NCBI GenBank assembly: GCA_964429355.1
Contig: CAYSCH010000150.1
Coordinates: forward strand, 1 to 20,233
Reading direction: 5' to 3'
DNA from: JAAYAY01 sp964429355
GTDB taxonomy: Bacteria > Planctomycetota > Planctomycetia > Pirellulales > Thermoguttaceae
DNA length: 20,233 nt
Shown here: positions 1 to 7,989 of the stretch, piece by piece
How positions within the stretch are numbered: position 1 is the first letter of the stretch
Layout: each line of letters starts with the position of its first letter
The notes under the pieces: generated by a model
Told to the model about the DNA's origin: nothing
Database searches by the model: none
Seen by the model: the letters and a program-made list of their open reading frames with translations, nothing else
Translations under genes and position numbers: made by a program

Positions 1-77
1 CTCGCCCAAGTCTACTTTCGGATCACACACGCATGCGTGCCAAAACTATCGCGTTCACACCACCAATAACACATTTT

Positions 78-187
78 TGCCCCCTGTCCCCTGTTCCCTG
101 TCCCCCGTCTCCTGTCCCCTGACTCCTGACCCCTGACCTCTGACCTCTGTCCTCTGTCCTCTGTCCTCTGTCCTCTGTCCTCTTCCC
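78..187. repeat. Degenerate 7-bp tandem repeat (CCTCTGT / CCCCTGT)
   Basis: A pyrimidine-rich array of 7-bp units. The right part (about 138-183) is nearly perfect CCTCTGT repeats; the left part is degenerate (CCCCTGT, CCCCTGA, CTCCTGA variants). Because 7 is not a multiple of 3, the array translates as a seven-residue repeat in any open frame, so the Arg/Gly/Gln-rich reading frames across it are repeat artefacts and not genes. It resembles the short tandemly repeated sequences scattered between genes in some cyanobacteria and planctomycetes. Function is unknown. Confidence 0.85.
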
Positions 188-222
188 ACCCTCTGTTCTT
201 TGACAACTAGCATAGCGTACAT

Positions 223-262
223 CAGGCCACCTCGCCCGTTCGCGCCACGGCGAGGTGGCTTG
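223..262. other. Strong hairpin, possible transcription end signal
   Basis: GCCACCTCGCC at 226-236 is the exact reverse complement of GGCGAGGTGGC at 249-259, with a 12-nt loop. Three more pairs (one G-U) extend the stem outward to 223/262. It lies about 140 nt beyond the stop of the minus-strand gene ending at 401 and may end that transcript. There is no T-tract on either side, so it is not a classical intrinsic terminator. The rest of 1-400 holds only the tandem repeat and no credible gene. Confidence 0.45.
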
Positions 263-400
263 CCGCCCGCGTTGCTGTACCTCGGTGACCCAGGGATGCA
301 GGATCCTCGCCGGCACGTTCAATTGGCCTGCGATCCGACGGCATGAAGTCCAGGGGGAAGCAGAAAGACCAGACCCGGAACGAAATGCCCCACCGCAAAC

Positions 401-2494
401 TCATCGTGTTGCGGCAACCAGCATCATGAGCATGAACACCACGGCAAACACGAGCGCGACGGCGACAACCACACTCATGATGACGTTGCAGACGGCAATC
501 CCGATAGCCCGTCCAGTGGACGTGGGCAGTAGGAACCGGACCAGGATGGCGCTGATGACGCAACCGACCGGCAGATCGATGAACATGGCGGTAACGTTAT
601 CGAGTGCGGCGGTGACCGGACTGAAGAGAACCATTGCCGCCAGTTGCGCCACACAGATTCCCACCACCTTTCCGCTTGAGACATCGGATTCCCCACACAT
701 GCTCGAGGCCAATCGCAATGCGAGGGCGGATACTCCAAGATAGATTGCCAGCCCGACCCCGATCCCAACGAGGGCTCCCATCCACTCGGCGGAGCCGGCA
801 TTTCTCATCCTCTCTCGAAATCTCCGGAAGTTGGCCAGACGAGAATTGGGCGGAACGTCGCTGATTCGCTCTTCGTTCCGATCATCTGGCGGTGCCCAGT
901 CGTCGTCCGAAAACGGCCCGTCTTCCTCAGATGCGAGATCGTTTGACTCCGTTGGCTCGGAGATGGCCACGGGCCCTTGGCCCTTTCTCGAATCCATCAT
1001 CACGGTGACGACCGTAGCCAGCAGCATGATCACCACCACACCCACGCCAATCCCCATGATCGCCCAGAGCCACGTCGGTATGGCATTGTCTGAAGCTCCG
1101 CGTCGCACGCTCAGGGCGGCTGGCTGCCCCGTCAACGGATCGAGAAGCACGCCCTGAACCGGCTGGGAAACCGCCGCAACGTCGAGCAGTTCCAGACCGT
1201 CGAGGTTCGGCAGACTGCCCAACGGGTCGACGCTTCCCAGGGGCGTCAGGCCCGCCGGAGTGGCTGGCGCCGCCGGCATTCGAGAAACGGGTGTGGCGGG
1301 GACCGCGTACGCCGTCGGGACCGCGGGGGCGTCGTCCAGAAGCTCCAGGCCTTCCACAATCTCGCCTTGCGACTTCTCAGGCAGGAGTTCCAGACCGTCC
1401 GGCAGGGTTGCCGGCCCATCGGGAAGCAACTCCAAACCTTCGGGCAGTAGCGGCGCGGCAGCCGCCGGACGGTCTTCAATGGGTCTTGCCCGTCGCAGCG
1501 GTTTTGCCTTCTTGGGGAGCGGCGTCGGGCCGGTGCCAGCAGGGGAGGATGCCGGCGGTGGTTGGGAACCGGAGGTGCCGGATGCCACCCCGGGGGCCGC
1601 TTTCACCTTACTCGTCGACCCGGGGGTTACCAATCCGGCCGACTCAGGCTTGTGGGCTTCTGGCTGCGGCGTTACAGGGTAAGCCGGCAGGGGAGCCTGT
1701 CGTGGCGGAAGAGGAGCTGGTCTTCCCTCAGATCCCTTCGGCGCACTGGCCGGCGCAGGGGTTTCTGGCCGCCGCCTCGGTTCTGCTGGCGTGGCCAGAG
1801 GCTTGGCAACTGCCTTGGCAGCCGGTTTGGCCGGGGGCTCAGCGGGGACCAGAAGTTTCGTGTCCTCTCTCAGTTCCAACTCGCCCGGATCGGGACGCAT
1901 CCAGTCGTCGCTTGCTTCTTCCGTCAGATTCCAGTCGTCTTCATCGTCACCTGTCAGGTTCCAGTCGTCGTTGCCGACGGGCTGCCCGTCAGGCTTCGAT
2001 TGCGCAGCAGCTTTGTTGCGTGCGCCAGAATCGGGCTTGAGTTTCGCATCGCCGGAGGCGAGCTTCTGCCGCGCCAATTCCTCCTGGTAACACTTGCGGT
2101 GATAGAAGAAACCAACGACGTCCTTGACCCGTTCCTTCGGATTATCGAAGGTCTTGTGACAGATGCGGCATGCATCCTCCGGCGCATCGCCGGCGTGCTT
2201 CTGGTAGCATCCCAAATGATAGACCGTTCCAAGCACATCTGCGAACCGTTCCGCTTTGCCGCGGATCGGCTTGCCGCAGATCTTGCAGGTCTCGGCGGAC
2301 GGTTCTTCGCCGGTCCGCTTGGCTTGCTGTCTTGGGCCTCCTGTAGAGGGGGCTTGCCTCTCCGCAGCCGGCGAGGGGAGCGATGGAAGCTGGTTGAGCG
2401 TATTGCAGCGCGGGCAGCGTGTCGGCATGCCGGCGTAGCGATCGTTCGCCCGCAGTTCTTTGCCACATCGCTTGCATTGAACAACAACGCTCAT
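401..2494 (-). CDS. Zinc-ribbon / double half-LIM zinc-finger multi-pass membrane protein
   Basis: A 697-residue protein of unknown function. The start at 2494 is chosen because the zinc ribbon begins immediately after it; the frame runs further upstream but that stretch has no domain. Order: a CxxC...CxxC ribbon (Cys 7, 10, 27, 30); two fingers with identical spacing C-x2-C-x19-H-x2-C (70-96 and 109-135), matching the first half of a LIM domain; a low-complexity Pro/Ala/Lys linker with DDWNL-type repeats (about 175-200) and four GLELL motifs (353, 367, 382, 433); one membrane segment (473-499); an acidic loop; then about four membrane segments to the C-terminus (570-694). The cytoplasmic N-terminus is probably a protein-interaction module tethered to the membrane. 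Zinc-ribbon N-termini followed by membrane segments are common in planctomycete proteins (general knowledge). No partner is evident from the neighbours. Confidence 0.85.
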   Translation of the reverse strand: MSVVVQCKRCGKELRANDRYAGMPTRCPRCNTLNQLPSLPSPAAERQAPSTGGPRQQAKRTGEEPSAETCKICGKPIRGKAERFADVLGTVYHLGCYQKHAGDAPEDACRICHKTFDNPKERVKDVVGFFYHRKCYQEELARQKLASGDAKLKPDSGARNKAAAQSKPDGQPVGNDDWNLTGDDEDDWNLTEEASDDWMRPDPGELELREDTKLLVPAEPPAKPAAKAVAKPLATPAEPRRRPETPAPASAPKGSEGRPAPLPPRQAPLPAYPVTPQPEAHKPESAGLVTPGSTSKVKAAPGVASGTSGSQPPPASSPAGTGPTPLPKKAKPLRRARPIEDRPAAAAPLLPEGLELLPDGPATLPDGLELLPEKSQGEIVEGLELLDDAPAVPTAYAVPATPVSRMPAAPATPAGLTPLGSVDPLGSLPNLDGLELLDVAAVSQPVQGVLLDPLTGQPAALSVRRGASDNAIPTWLWAIMGIGVGVVVIMLLATVVTVMMDSRKGQGPVAISEPTESNDLASEEDGPFSDDDWAPPDDRNEERISDVPPNSRLANFRRFRERMRNAGSAEWMGALVGIGVGLAIYLGVSALALRLASSMCGESDVSSGKVVGICVAQLAAMVLFSPVTAALDNVTAMFIDLPVGCVISAILVRFLLPTSTGRAIGIAVCNVIMSVVVAVALVFAVVFMLMMLVAATR

Positions 2495-2710
2495 GGAAGG
2501 ACCACCAGAAGAGACCACGCCCCATTCGCCACCTCTCCCATAATACTTCGAGGTGGCAACTCGGAAAACCGCGTCTGGCACCCTGGCACCGCTCGCCGGA
2601 GTTGTCACTTGAGCTGTTCTGGGAAAATGGCTAAAGTCTGCGGGTTTTAGCGGCCGATCCGATTGTGATGATGGGGGAGACTGTGCGCTTTCTCTGTTCA
2701 GATCCCCCGA

Positions 2711-2774
2711 CAAGGCCGCCGTTGTACGCATCCATGTCCGCGGGTAGGGTTCCACCTTCGGTCAGGGTTTCTTA
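2711..2774 (+). repeat. Dispersed repeat, degenerate copy 1
   Basis: This copy aligns with the copy at 2774-2850: GCATCCATGTCCGCGGG against GCACATCCATGCCCGTGGG, and both end in a shared AGGGTTTCT. It lacks part of the left end. With the neighbouring copy it forms an imperfect direct duplication in the 389-bp gap between 2494 and 2884. The rest of that gap shows no gene. Confidence 0.6.
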
Positions 2775-2850
2775 GAGCCGCTAACAAAACCACCGGCTGT
2801 GCACATCCATGCCCGTGGGAGACTCGTACGTTTTGTGAGGGTTTCTAAGG
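2774..2850 (+). repeat. Dispersed repeat, copy 2 (reference copy)
   Basis: A unit of about 75 bp that begins AGAGCCGCTAACAA, contains the core CATCCATGCCCGTGGGA, and ends ACGTTTTGTGAGGGTTTCT. The same unit occurs in inverse orientation at 14781-14850 with high identity, 12 kb away. CCAC near 2791 can pair with GTGG near 2815 around the core. It ends about 33 nt before the start of the downstream gene, so it lies in that gene's leader or promoter. It encodes no convincing protein. Confidence 0.8.
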
Positions 2851-2883
2851 ACGAGTTGCAGGGGGTAATGGAGGGGTGAGAAC

Positions 2884-3396
2884 ATGGTGACAGGCTGGAT
2901 CCGGCCGATCCGATACCTGGCCGAAGGAATCGTGGCAGCCGACACACCGCGCCAATTGGCCCTTGGGCTGGCGATCGGAATGATGATCGGACTTGTGCCC
3001 AAGGGCAATCTGACCGCAGTCGTCCTCTCGATGATCCTCCTGGGGACCCATGTCAATCTGGCGACCGGCTTGCTGGGAGCGTTTTCTTTCTCCTGGCTGA
3101 GCGGCTGGACCGATCCCCTGGCCGACCGGATCGGGCATGGTCTGCTGACCTGCGAGCCGCTGCAGCCTCTGTTTGCCTGGCTTTACGACCTTCCCCTGGC
3201 TCCCTGGACCTCGCTTGACAATACCGTGGTCGTCGGCAGCCTCGTGTTGGGGATCGGCTTATTCGTGCCGGTGTACCATTTCGGCCACCTTGCCTTCCAA
3301 AAGATCCAACCGCGTTTCGCCGAGCACCTGAAACGCTACCGCGTTGCTCAATTGCTGGACCATGCCGAACTCGCAGCCAGGTGGAAGAAGTCATGA
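2884..3396 (+). CDS. TIGR03546-family small membrane protein (DUF2062-like)
   Basis: A 170-residue integral membrane protein, recognised as TIGR03546, an uncharacterised family normally encoded beside TIGR03545, as it is here. A short amphipathic N-terminus precedes two hydrophobic stretches (about 24-75) containing LGLAIGMMIGLVPKGNL, which resembles the Gly/Pro-rich motif of DUF2062 proteins. A further segment lies at about 115-140, followed by a basic cytoplasmic tail. A purine-rich GGAGGGGTGAG lies just before the ATG, giving a good ribosome binding site. The stop overlaps the next start (ATGA), so the pair is translationally coupled. The precise role is unknown; an envelope function is inferred. 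Confidence 0.85.
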   Translation: MVTGWIRPIRYLAEGIVAADTPRQLALGLAIGMMIGLVPKGNLTAVVLSMILLGTHVNLATGLLGAFSFSWLSGWTDPLADRIGHGLLTCEPLQPLFAWLYDLPLAPWTSLDNTVVVGSLVLGIGLFVPVYHFGHLAFQKIQPRFAEHLKRYRVAQLLDHAELAARWKKS

Positions 3397-5147
3397 TTCG
3401 CTGGAACTATGCCGCTCCGCGTCTGCTGCTCGTGCTGGCGGTGCTCCTGCTGGTCTACCTGGGCATGAACCCGTTGCTCAAGTGGACCATTGAGTCTTTC
3501 GGGGAGCAAGCCCTTTCGATGCGAGTCGACGTGGGGAGTCTCAAGGCGTCGTTAACCAATACCGAACTCCGCATTGATGACTTTGCAGTCGCCAATCCGA
3601 AGACCCCCAACACGAATCTCTTCGACGCCGAAAGTATCACGCTGTCGCTGGACACCAATGCCCTGTTGCGACGCAAGTTCGTCGTTCGCCAGGGGCACGT
3701 TCAAGGCCTGCGTCTGCAGGGCGAGCGCGACGCGGCGGCCCAGCCAGTTGATCACTGGCAATGGAATGTGAGGGGCGACCGGATCAAGGAAGAGGCCGAG
3801 CTGTGGCTCGAAACGCTGTCGGCGAGCCTGGGAGACCAACTCGAAGCCGAGGTTGCCGGGCTCGAATCGGTGAAACTGGCCAAGGGACTTCTTGAAAGCT
3901 GGCCCGAACAGTACCAGCAGTTGGAGGCCAGAGTCCACGCGGTGAAGGCCCGCGTGGAGAACCTGCGGACTCTCTTTCACACGCGCCCTGAGAATATCAC
4001 CGCCGGGCTGCAGCACTACCAGAAGACGCTGGCGGAACTCGAACAACTCAAGCAGGACATGGACAGCCTGGCCAGGCAGATTGATGGCCTGCCCGCCCGG
4101 GTTGAATCGGATCGCGGCGCCATCCTTGCCGCCACTCGCCAGGATATCGAGCGAATCGAGGCCCGATTTAAGGCGATTCGCCTCGATCAAGAGACGATCA
4201 CCGGCTACTTTCTTGGCCCGGAAATGGGCCGCCGCGTGGTCACCATTACCGAATGGGTGCGATGGGTGCGAGCACACCTTCCCGACGAGGATCTCGATTT
4301 CGAAGTCGAGCGTCTCCAAGGCACCAACATCCTGTTTGCCGGGCGGCGGGCGCAGCCAGATTTCCTGATCCAGTCGCTCAGGCTTGACGGCGAAACGACC
4401 GTGGACGGTAAGCTGTATTCGTTCGCCGCCGCCGCGTCCGGGTTGACCAACGCGCCGAAGCTCTACGGCCGCCCCGCCGAAATCCGTGCTCAACTGGTCG
4501 GCGATGTGACCTTGGAAGTGCATGCCGTCCTCGATCGCACCGGTACGCAGCCCGTCGATCAAATCGTCATCAATTGCCCCGACCTGACCCTGCCCGAGGC
4601 GTCGCTTGGCCGGCAGGATGCCGTGGCCCTCGTCCTTCGGCCCGGCAATACCCATATGTGGATCGGCATCAGCCTGTCGGGTGATCGAATTGCAGGAACC
4701 ATGCTGCTGAGACAATCGGGCCTTGAATTCGTGCCTGCCGTGGCCGACCGGCTCGGCGGTCAGCGCCTGGCGGATAACCTTGCGCGGGCGACCGAATCCC
4801 TCAAAGAAATCGAGATTCAGGTCGATCTTGCCGGCCCCCTGGCACGCCCCGAGTGGGTCATGCGGTCGAACCTGGGCGAGAAGCTCGCCGAAGGTTTGAA
4901 CCGGGCGGCAACCGCCGAACTCCAGTACCGGCGGAATCAGGCCGTGCATCTCGTTCAGGAACAGGTCGACAAGGAACTCAACAAGTTCCGGAACCGCCTG
5001 GCGGCGGATGAGGCGGTCCTCATGGCCCGACTCAAGCTGAACGAATCAGAGGTCCAGCAACTCGGCAAACTCATCGCCCAGCAAGTTCCCTCCGCCGACA
5101 AGATCCTCACCAAGGCCCTCGGCGATCGACTTCCGCTGCGATTCTGA
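3393..5147 (+). CDS. TIGR03545-family envelope protein (AsmA-like N-terminus, coiled coil)
   Basis: 584 residues if translation begins at the ATG overlapping the previous stop (ATGA, preceded by GGAAG). A GTG 12 nt earlier is also possible. One N-terminal membrane anchor (about 8-25) is followed by a region with an AsmA/DUF748-like pattern, in which a short beta segment is defined by ESITLSLDTNALLRRKFVV. A long charged coiled-coil stretch (about 165-260) and a second beta-rich region come next. The most likely topology is an inner-membrane anchor with a large periplasmic part. AsmA-like proteins take part in lipid transport and envelope homeostasis; applying that here is inference. It ends 19 nt from the convergent esterase gene. 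Confidence 0.82.
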   Translation: MIRWNYAAPRLLLVLAVLLLVYLGMNPLLKWTIESFGEQALSMRVDVGSLKASLTNTELRIDDFAVANPKTPNTNLFDAESITLSLDTNALLRRKFVVRQGHVQGLRLQGERDAAAQPVDHWQWNVRGDRIKEEAELWLETLSASLGDQLEAEVAGLESVKLAKGLLESWPEQYQQLEARVHAVKARVENLRTLFHTRPENITAGLQHYQKTLAELEQLKQDMDSLARQIDGLPARVESDRGAILAATRQDIERIEARFKAIRLDQETITGYFLGPEMGRRVVTITEWVRWVRAHLPDEDLDFEVERLQGTNILFAGRRAQPDFLIQSLRLDGETTVDGKLYSFAAAASGLTNAPKLYGRPAEIRAQLVGDVTLEVHAVLDRTGTQPVDQIVINCPDLTLPEASLGRQDAVALVLRPGNTHMWIGISLSGDRIAGTMLLRQSGLEFVPAVADRLGGQRLADNLARATESLKEIEIQVDLAGPLARPEWVMRSNLGEKLAEGLNRAATAELQYRRNQAVHLVQEQVDKELNKFRNRLAADEAVLMARLKLNESEVQQLGKLIAQQVPSADKILTKALGDRLPLRF

Positions 5148-5166
5148 AAAACCTCGCTCGTGCCCT

Positions 5167-6405
5167 TCAGTTCGTCGCGGTCGCCGCTGGAGAATCGGGG
5201 CTGCCCGCGGGGCCCTTGAACAGGAGCGGAGCGAACTTCGCCAGGTAATTCCGCCAGTTGAGCCAGGTATGTCCGCCCGACGTCTCCTCATAGACCACGT
5301 CGAACCCGTGCTTCTTCAGCATCGCCACGGTACTCCGGGAAGTCCGCACCAGGAAATCATCGCTGCCGGTGGCAAACCACACCAGGTCGAGCCCTTCTCT
5401 CAGCTTGGCATTGCCCAGAGCCTCCTGATGCTTCTCCTCCCAGGGTGGACCCGGGGGCGAGAAGGGGCCAGAGCCGTCGATCCCAAAAACTCCCGAACTG
5501 AAGACCCCAATGTGGCCGTAGTCCTCCAGGTTGGCGATCGAAATGTTCAGAGACTGCCCGCCCCCCATCGACAAGCCCGCAATGGCTCGGTGTGACCGGT
5601 CGGCGTGGACGCGGTAGTTCTTCTCCACAAACGGCCGGATGTCGGTGACGAAGTCCTCTTCGAACTCGTCGCGTCGCGATTCCGAGCTGCCCTCCCGTGG
5701 CTGGCCGAACCGGAAGGGGCCCGTGTGTCCGGCGGGCATGACCACCACCATGGGCTTCGCCTTTCCGGCGGCGATCAGGTTGTCGAGGATGAACCCGGCC
5801 CGGCCGACCGTCGACCACGAATCGTCCGAGTCGCTTGCCCCGTGCAGCAGGTAAAGGACCGGAAACTCCCCCTCTCCCGATTCGTAGCCCGGCGGTGTGT
5901 AGACGTGCATGCGACGGAATCGTTTCAGCGATGTCGAACGGTAGGTGACCTCGGCCACGGCTCCGTGGGGCACCTCTCGGGTGTCGAAGTCCTCCGAGCC
6001 GGGAACGTAGACCAGGCTCCATGTGCTGGAGTTCGATTCGCTTGTAGCCGGGCTCTTGGGATCGACAACGGCCATGTCGTCGACGTTGAATCGGTAGCGA
6101 TACGCCCCAGGCTCCACCGGCCCCACCGTGATCTCCCAGACGCCGTTGTCGGCCTTGATCAGCCCGGTATCGCGGCCGAGATTGGGGATGTCGCCGGCCT
6201 CGAGCCGCACCGATTCCGCCTTGGGGGCGAGAATACGGAAGGTAACATGCCGATCCGGCGCCACCTCGGGCGAAGCGAACTGCAGCCCCTGCGGTCCGGG
6301 ACCGCGCCGAGGCTGTGCCTCCTGGGCCGAAGCGGAAAATGCGAAGCTGACCCATGCCGCCAGCAGTGCGGCCATGAGAGTTGCGGTCGGTTGCGAGAAT
6401 GTCAT
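5167..6405 (-). CDS. Secreted esterase, enterochelin-esterase/CE1-like, with N-terminal CBM48-like domain
   Basis: A 412-residue exported alpha/beta hydrolase. The N-terminus has a hydrophobic signal sequence ending near SASA-QE (cleavage about residue 28). An early-set beta domain follows (about 45-135), of the type found before Fes and feruloyl/acetyl-xylan esterases. The catalytic domain shows LLHGASDSDDSW (oxyanion loop, 187-198), the nucleophile elbow GLSMGG (Ser279), the probable acid Asp349 or 350 in GSDDF, and His379 in GGHTW. AGGAGG lies 11 nt upstream of the ATG. It probably cleaves ester bonds on plant or algal polysaccharide in the periplasm or outside the cell; the substrate cannot be told from sequence. 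It reads in the same direction as the recombinase 160 bp upstream but probably has its own promoter. Confidence 0.88.
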   Translation of the reverse strand: MTFSQPTATLMAALLAAWVSFAFSASAQEAQPRRGPGPQGLQFASPEVAPDRHVTFRILAPKAESVRLEAGDIPNLGRDTGLIKADNGVWEITVGPVEPGAYRYRFNVDDMAVVDPKSPATSESNSSTWSLVYVPGSEDFDTREVPHGAVAEVTYRSTSLKRFRRMHVYTPPGYESGEGEFPVLYLLHGASDSDDSWSTVGRAGFILDNLIAAGKAKPMVVVMPAGHTGPFRFGQPREGSSESRRDEFEEDFVTDIRPFVEKNYRVHADRSHRAIAGLSMGGGQSLNISIANLEDYGHIGVFSSGVFGIDGSGPFSPPGPPWEEKHQEALGNAKLREGLDLVWFATGSDDFLVRTSRSTVAMLKKHGFDVVYEETSGGHTWLNWRNYLAKFAPLLFKGPAGSPDSPAATATN

Positions 6406-6565
6406 CGTGAGTCGCCCTCCTGGTGATCGCCGGCGAGTGAAGTCCGCTTTCGATCGATGGCCGCGGAATCTGCCGGGTGAAGTCTAACCGAGGGGACGGG
6501 AGATTCCCAGCAGCCCACGAGGAAAAGCGAGGAAAAGCCCGCCACGGGAAGGCCGTCAATCCCGC

Positions 6566-7468
6566 TCATTTGGCCCGCGGGTGGGCCTTCTCGTAGATTT
6601 CCCGCAGGCCCGCCGTGCTCACGTGGGTGTAGATCTGCGTGGTCACGAGGCTCTTGTGGCCCAAGAGCTCCTGCACGCTGCGGATGTCGGCGCCCCGATC
6701 GAGAAGGTGGGTGGCGAAGCTGTGGCGAAGGGAATGGGGGCTCGTGCGCCCGTCCAGTCCCGCCTCCTTCAGATACTTCTCGAGCATCCGGGCCACGCTG
6801 CGGGTGGTGATGCGGCGCCCGAACTTGTTGACGAACACGGGCGATTCGGCGCCTCGCGACTGGCTGGCGTGGAGTTTCCGTACCTCGAGCCAGGTCTGCA
6901 AGGCCTTCGCCGCAAAGGAGCCGATCGGCGCGAAGCGTTCCCGTTTTCCCTTGCCCCGTACTCGGGCGATCTCCCCTCGGAAGTCGAGATCCCCGTCGTT
7001 CAGCCCCACGGTCTCACTCACGCGCAGGCCGGCGGAGTACATGGTTTCCAGAATTGCCCGGTCCCGCTTGCCCGGTACCGTCTTGGCCGATGGGGCTCGA
7101 AGCAGCCGTCCGATGTCGTCGGACGAAAGGAAATGGGGCAAGGTGCGGCCCTGTCGCGGATTTCTCAGGGCCTTGGCGGGATTGTTGTCGACCCAGCCCT
7201 CACGCTGTCCAAACCGGTAGAAACTACGCAAACTGGCCAAACGCCGGGCAATCGTCGACTTGGCATACTCCGCTTCGTGGAGCGCGCCGACGTAACCTCG
7301 CAGCTCGATCGACGAAACCTGCGAAGGGCTTGGGCAGATGCCTTCGTGGGCTTCTTCCAGGTAGTCGGCCAGGGCCGTCAAGTCCTCGCGATAGCTCTTG
7401 ACCGTCAACTCCGACGCATTCCGCTCGGTTCGCTGGTAGTTGAGAAAGCGATCAATTTCGACGCGCAT
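6566..7468 (-). CDS. xerC: Tyrosine recombinase, XerC/XerD type
   Basis: A 300-residue site-specific recombinase with the full catalytic set: Arg149 (SAGLRVSE), Lys173 (RGKGKRE), His245 and Arg248 (HSLRHS), His271 (LLGHKS) and Tyr280 (QIYTHV). An N-terminal SAM-like core-binding domain covers about 1-90. Size and motif layout match the Xer proteins that resolve chromosome dimers at dif during division, not phage integrases. XerC and XerD cannot be separated from one sequence, so the symbol is tentative. It starts 10 nt after the stop of the upstream 81-residue gene and is probably co-transcribed with it. No mobile-element remains were seen nearby, which supports a housekeeping role. Confidence 0.92.
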   Translation of the reverse strand: MRVEIDRFLNYQRTERNASELTVKSYREDLTALADYLEEAHEGICPSPSQVSSIELRGYVGALHEAEYAKSTIARRLASLRSFYRFGQREGWVDNNPAKALRNPRQGRTLPHFLSSDDIGRLLRAPSAKTVPGKRDRAILETMYSAGLRVSETVGLNDGDLDFRGEIARVRGKGKRERFAPIGSFAAKALQTWLEVRKLHASQSRGAESPVFVNKFGRRITTRSVARMLEKYLKEAGLDGRTSPHSLRHSFATHLLDRGADIRSVQELLGHKSLVTTQIYTHVSTAGLREIYEKAHPRAK

Positions 7469-7478
7469 CGAGTCTCGG

Positions 7479-7724
7479 TCAAACGAGGTCGTCCGGATCA
7501 GTCGGCAAAGGAACCTGGAAGCGTCGATTGATCGTGTGCTTCTGGCTCTCCTGGCGGATCTTCTGGCTGAGCACCGCCGCGTCGTACCAGGTGAAGCTCA
7601 ACTCCGGGTTGGAGGCATAGCGCCCCAGAGTTCGCAGTGTCTCGGCGCGGCTCGAATCGTCGTAGAGGAAGACGTACCGCTCACAGCCTTTGATCAACGC
7701 GAGGACATTGATGTCTTGACTCAT
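7479..7724 (-). CDS. Conserved-looking 81-residue protein upstream of the recombinase
   Basis: An 81-residue soluble protein, start MSQDINVLALIKG. The ATG at 7724 is preferred over one 60 nt upstream because GGAG lies 9 nt before it. Features: YVFLYDDSSRAETLRTLGR (about 17-35), then FTWYDAAVLSQKIRQ (about 43-57), and a Pro/Asp tail. It is compact and acidic, with no membrane segment, cysteine pair or recognised DNA-binding motif. It lies 10 nt upstream of the xer gene, suggesting one transcript. I recall similar short proteins in planctomycetes, but no named family; function is unknown. Confidence 0.75.
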   Translation of the reverse strand: MSQDINVLALIKGCERYVFLYDDSSRAETLRTLGRYASNPELSFTWYDAAVLSQKIRQESQKHTINRRFQVPLPTDPDDLV

Positions 7725-7924
7725 GGGGGATATCTCCAAGTATCCGTCAAATTGCCTTCTCTTCCGGACCGCTGACACAACCACCGGTCACTTGCACCGG
7801 GGGGCGGCTGGAAACTCGCCGGTCTGGTCAGGGCTCATCAGGGCGGGACGACCGTCTACGTTCAAGTCCGGGATGCCGGCCCGGGGTCATCCGTTCACTT
7901 CCCGGAACTTACCGCACAATCGCT

Positions 7925-7958
7925 ACAACCGTTCGGTTCGATCACCAGGGGCGGTTGT
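7925..7958 (-). terminator. Weak hairpin downstream of the lipoprotein gene
   Basis: ACAACCG at 7925-7931 pairs with CGGTTGT at 7952-7958 around a 20-nt loop. It lies 32-65 nt past the stop of the minus-strand lipoprotein gene and could mark the end of its transcript. There is no T-tract, so support is weak. Confidence 0.25.
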
Positions 7959-7989
7959 GGATTCGGTCCGACATACGGAACTGATAGTG

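Noticed and set aside
28..39. 12-bp palindrome CACGCATGCGTG near the window edge
   Set aside because: It is an isolated short palindrome with no neighbouring gene start in view to give it meaning.
12..322. Arg/Gly/Gln-rich reading frames on the minus strand near the window start
   Set aside because: They are translations of the 7-bp tandem repeat and show no start signal or domain.
3552..4949. Minus-strand frame of 465 codons opposite the TIGR03545 gene
   Set aside because: It is a shadow; the plus strand has a membrane anchor, coiled coil, operon overlap and a family match.
6519..6538. Direct repeat of GAGGAAAAGC in the esterase upstream region
   Set aside because: It is a simple 10-bp tandem duplication and too short to support a functional claim.
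6566..7468. Recombinase as a mark of an integrated mobile element or integron
   Set aside because: No attachment repeats, tRNA gene, cassette array or phage/transposon genes are nearby, and length and motifs match housekeeping Xer proteins.
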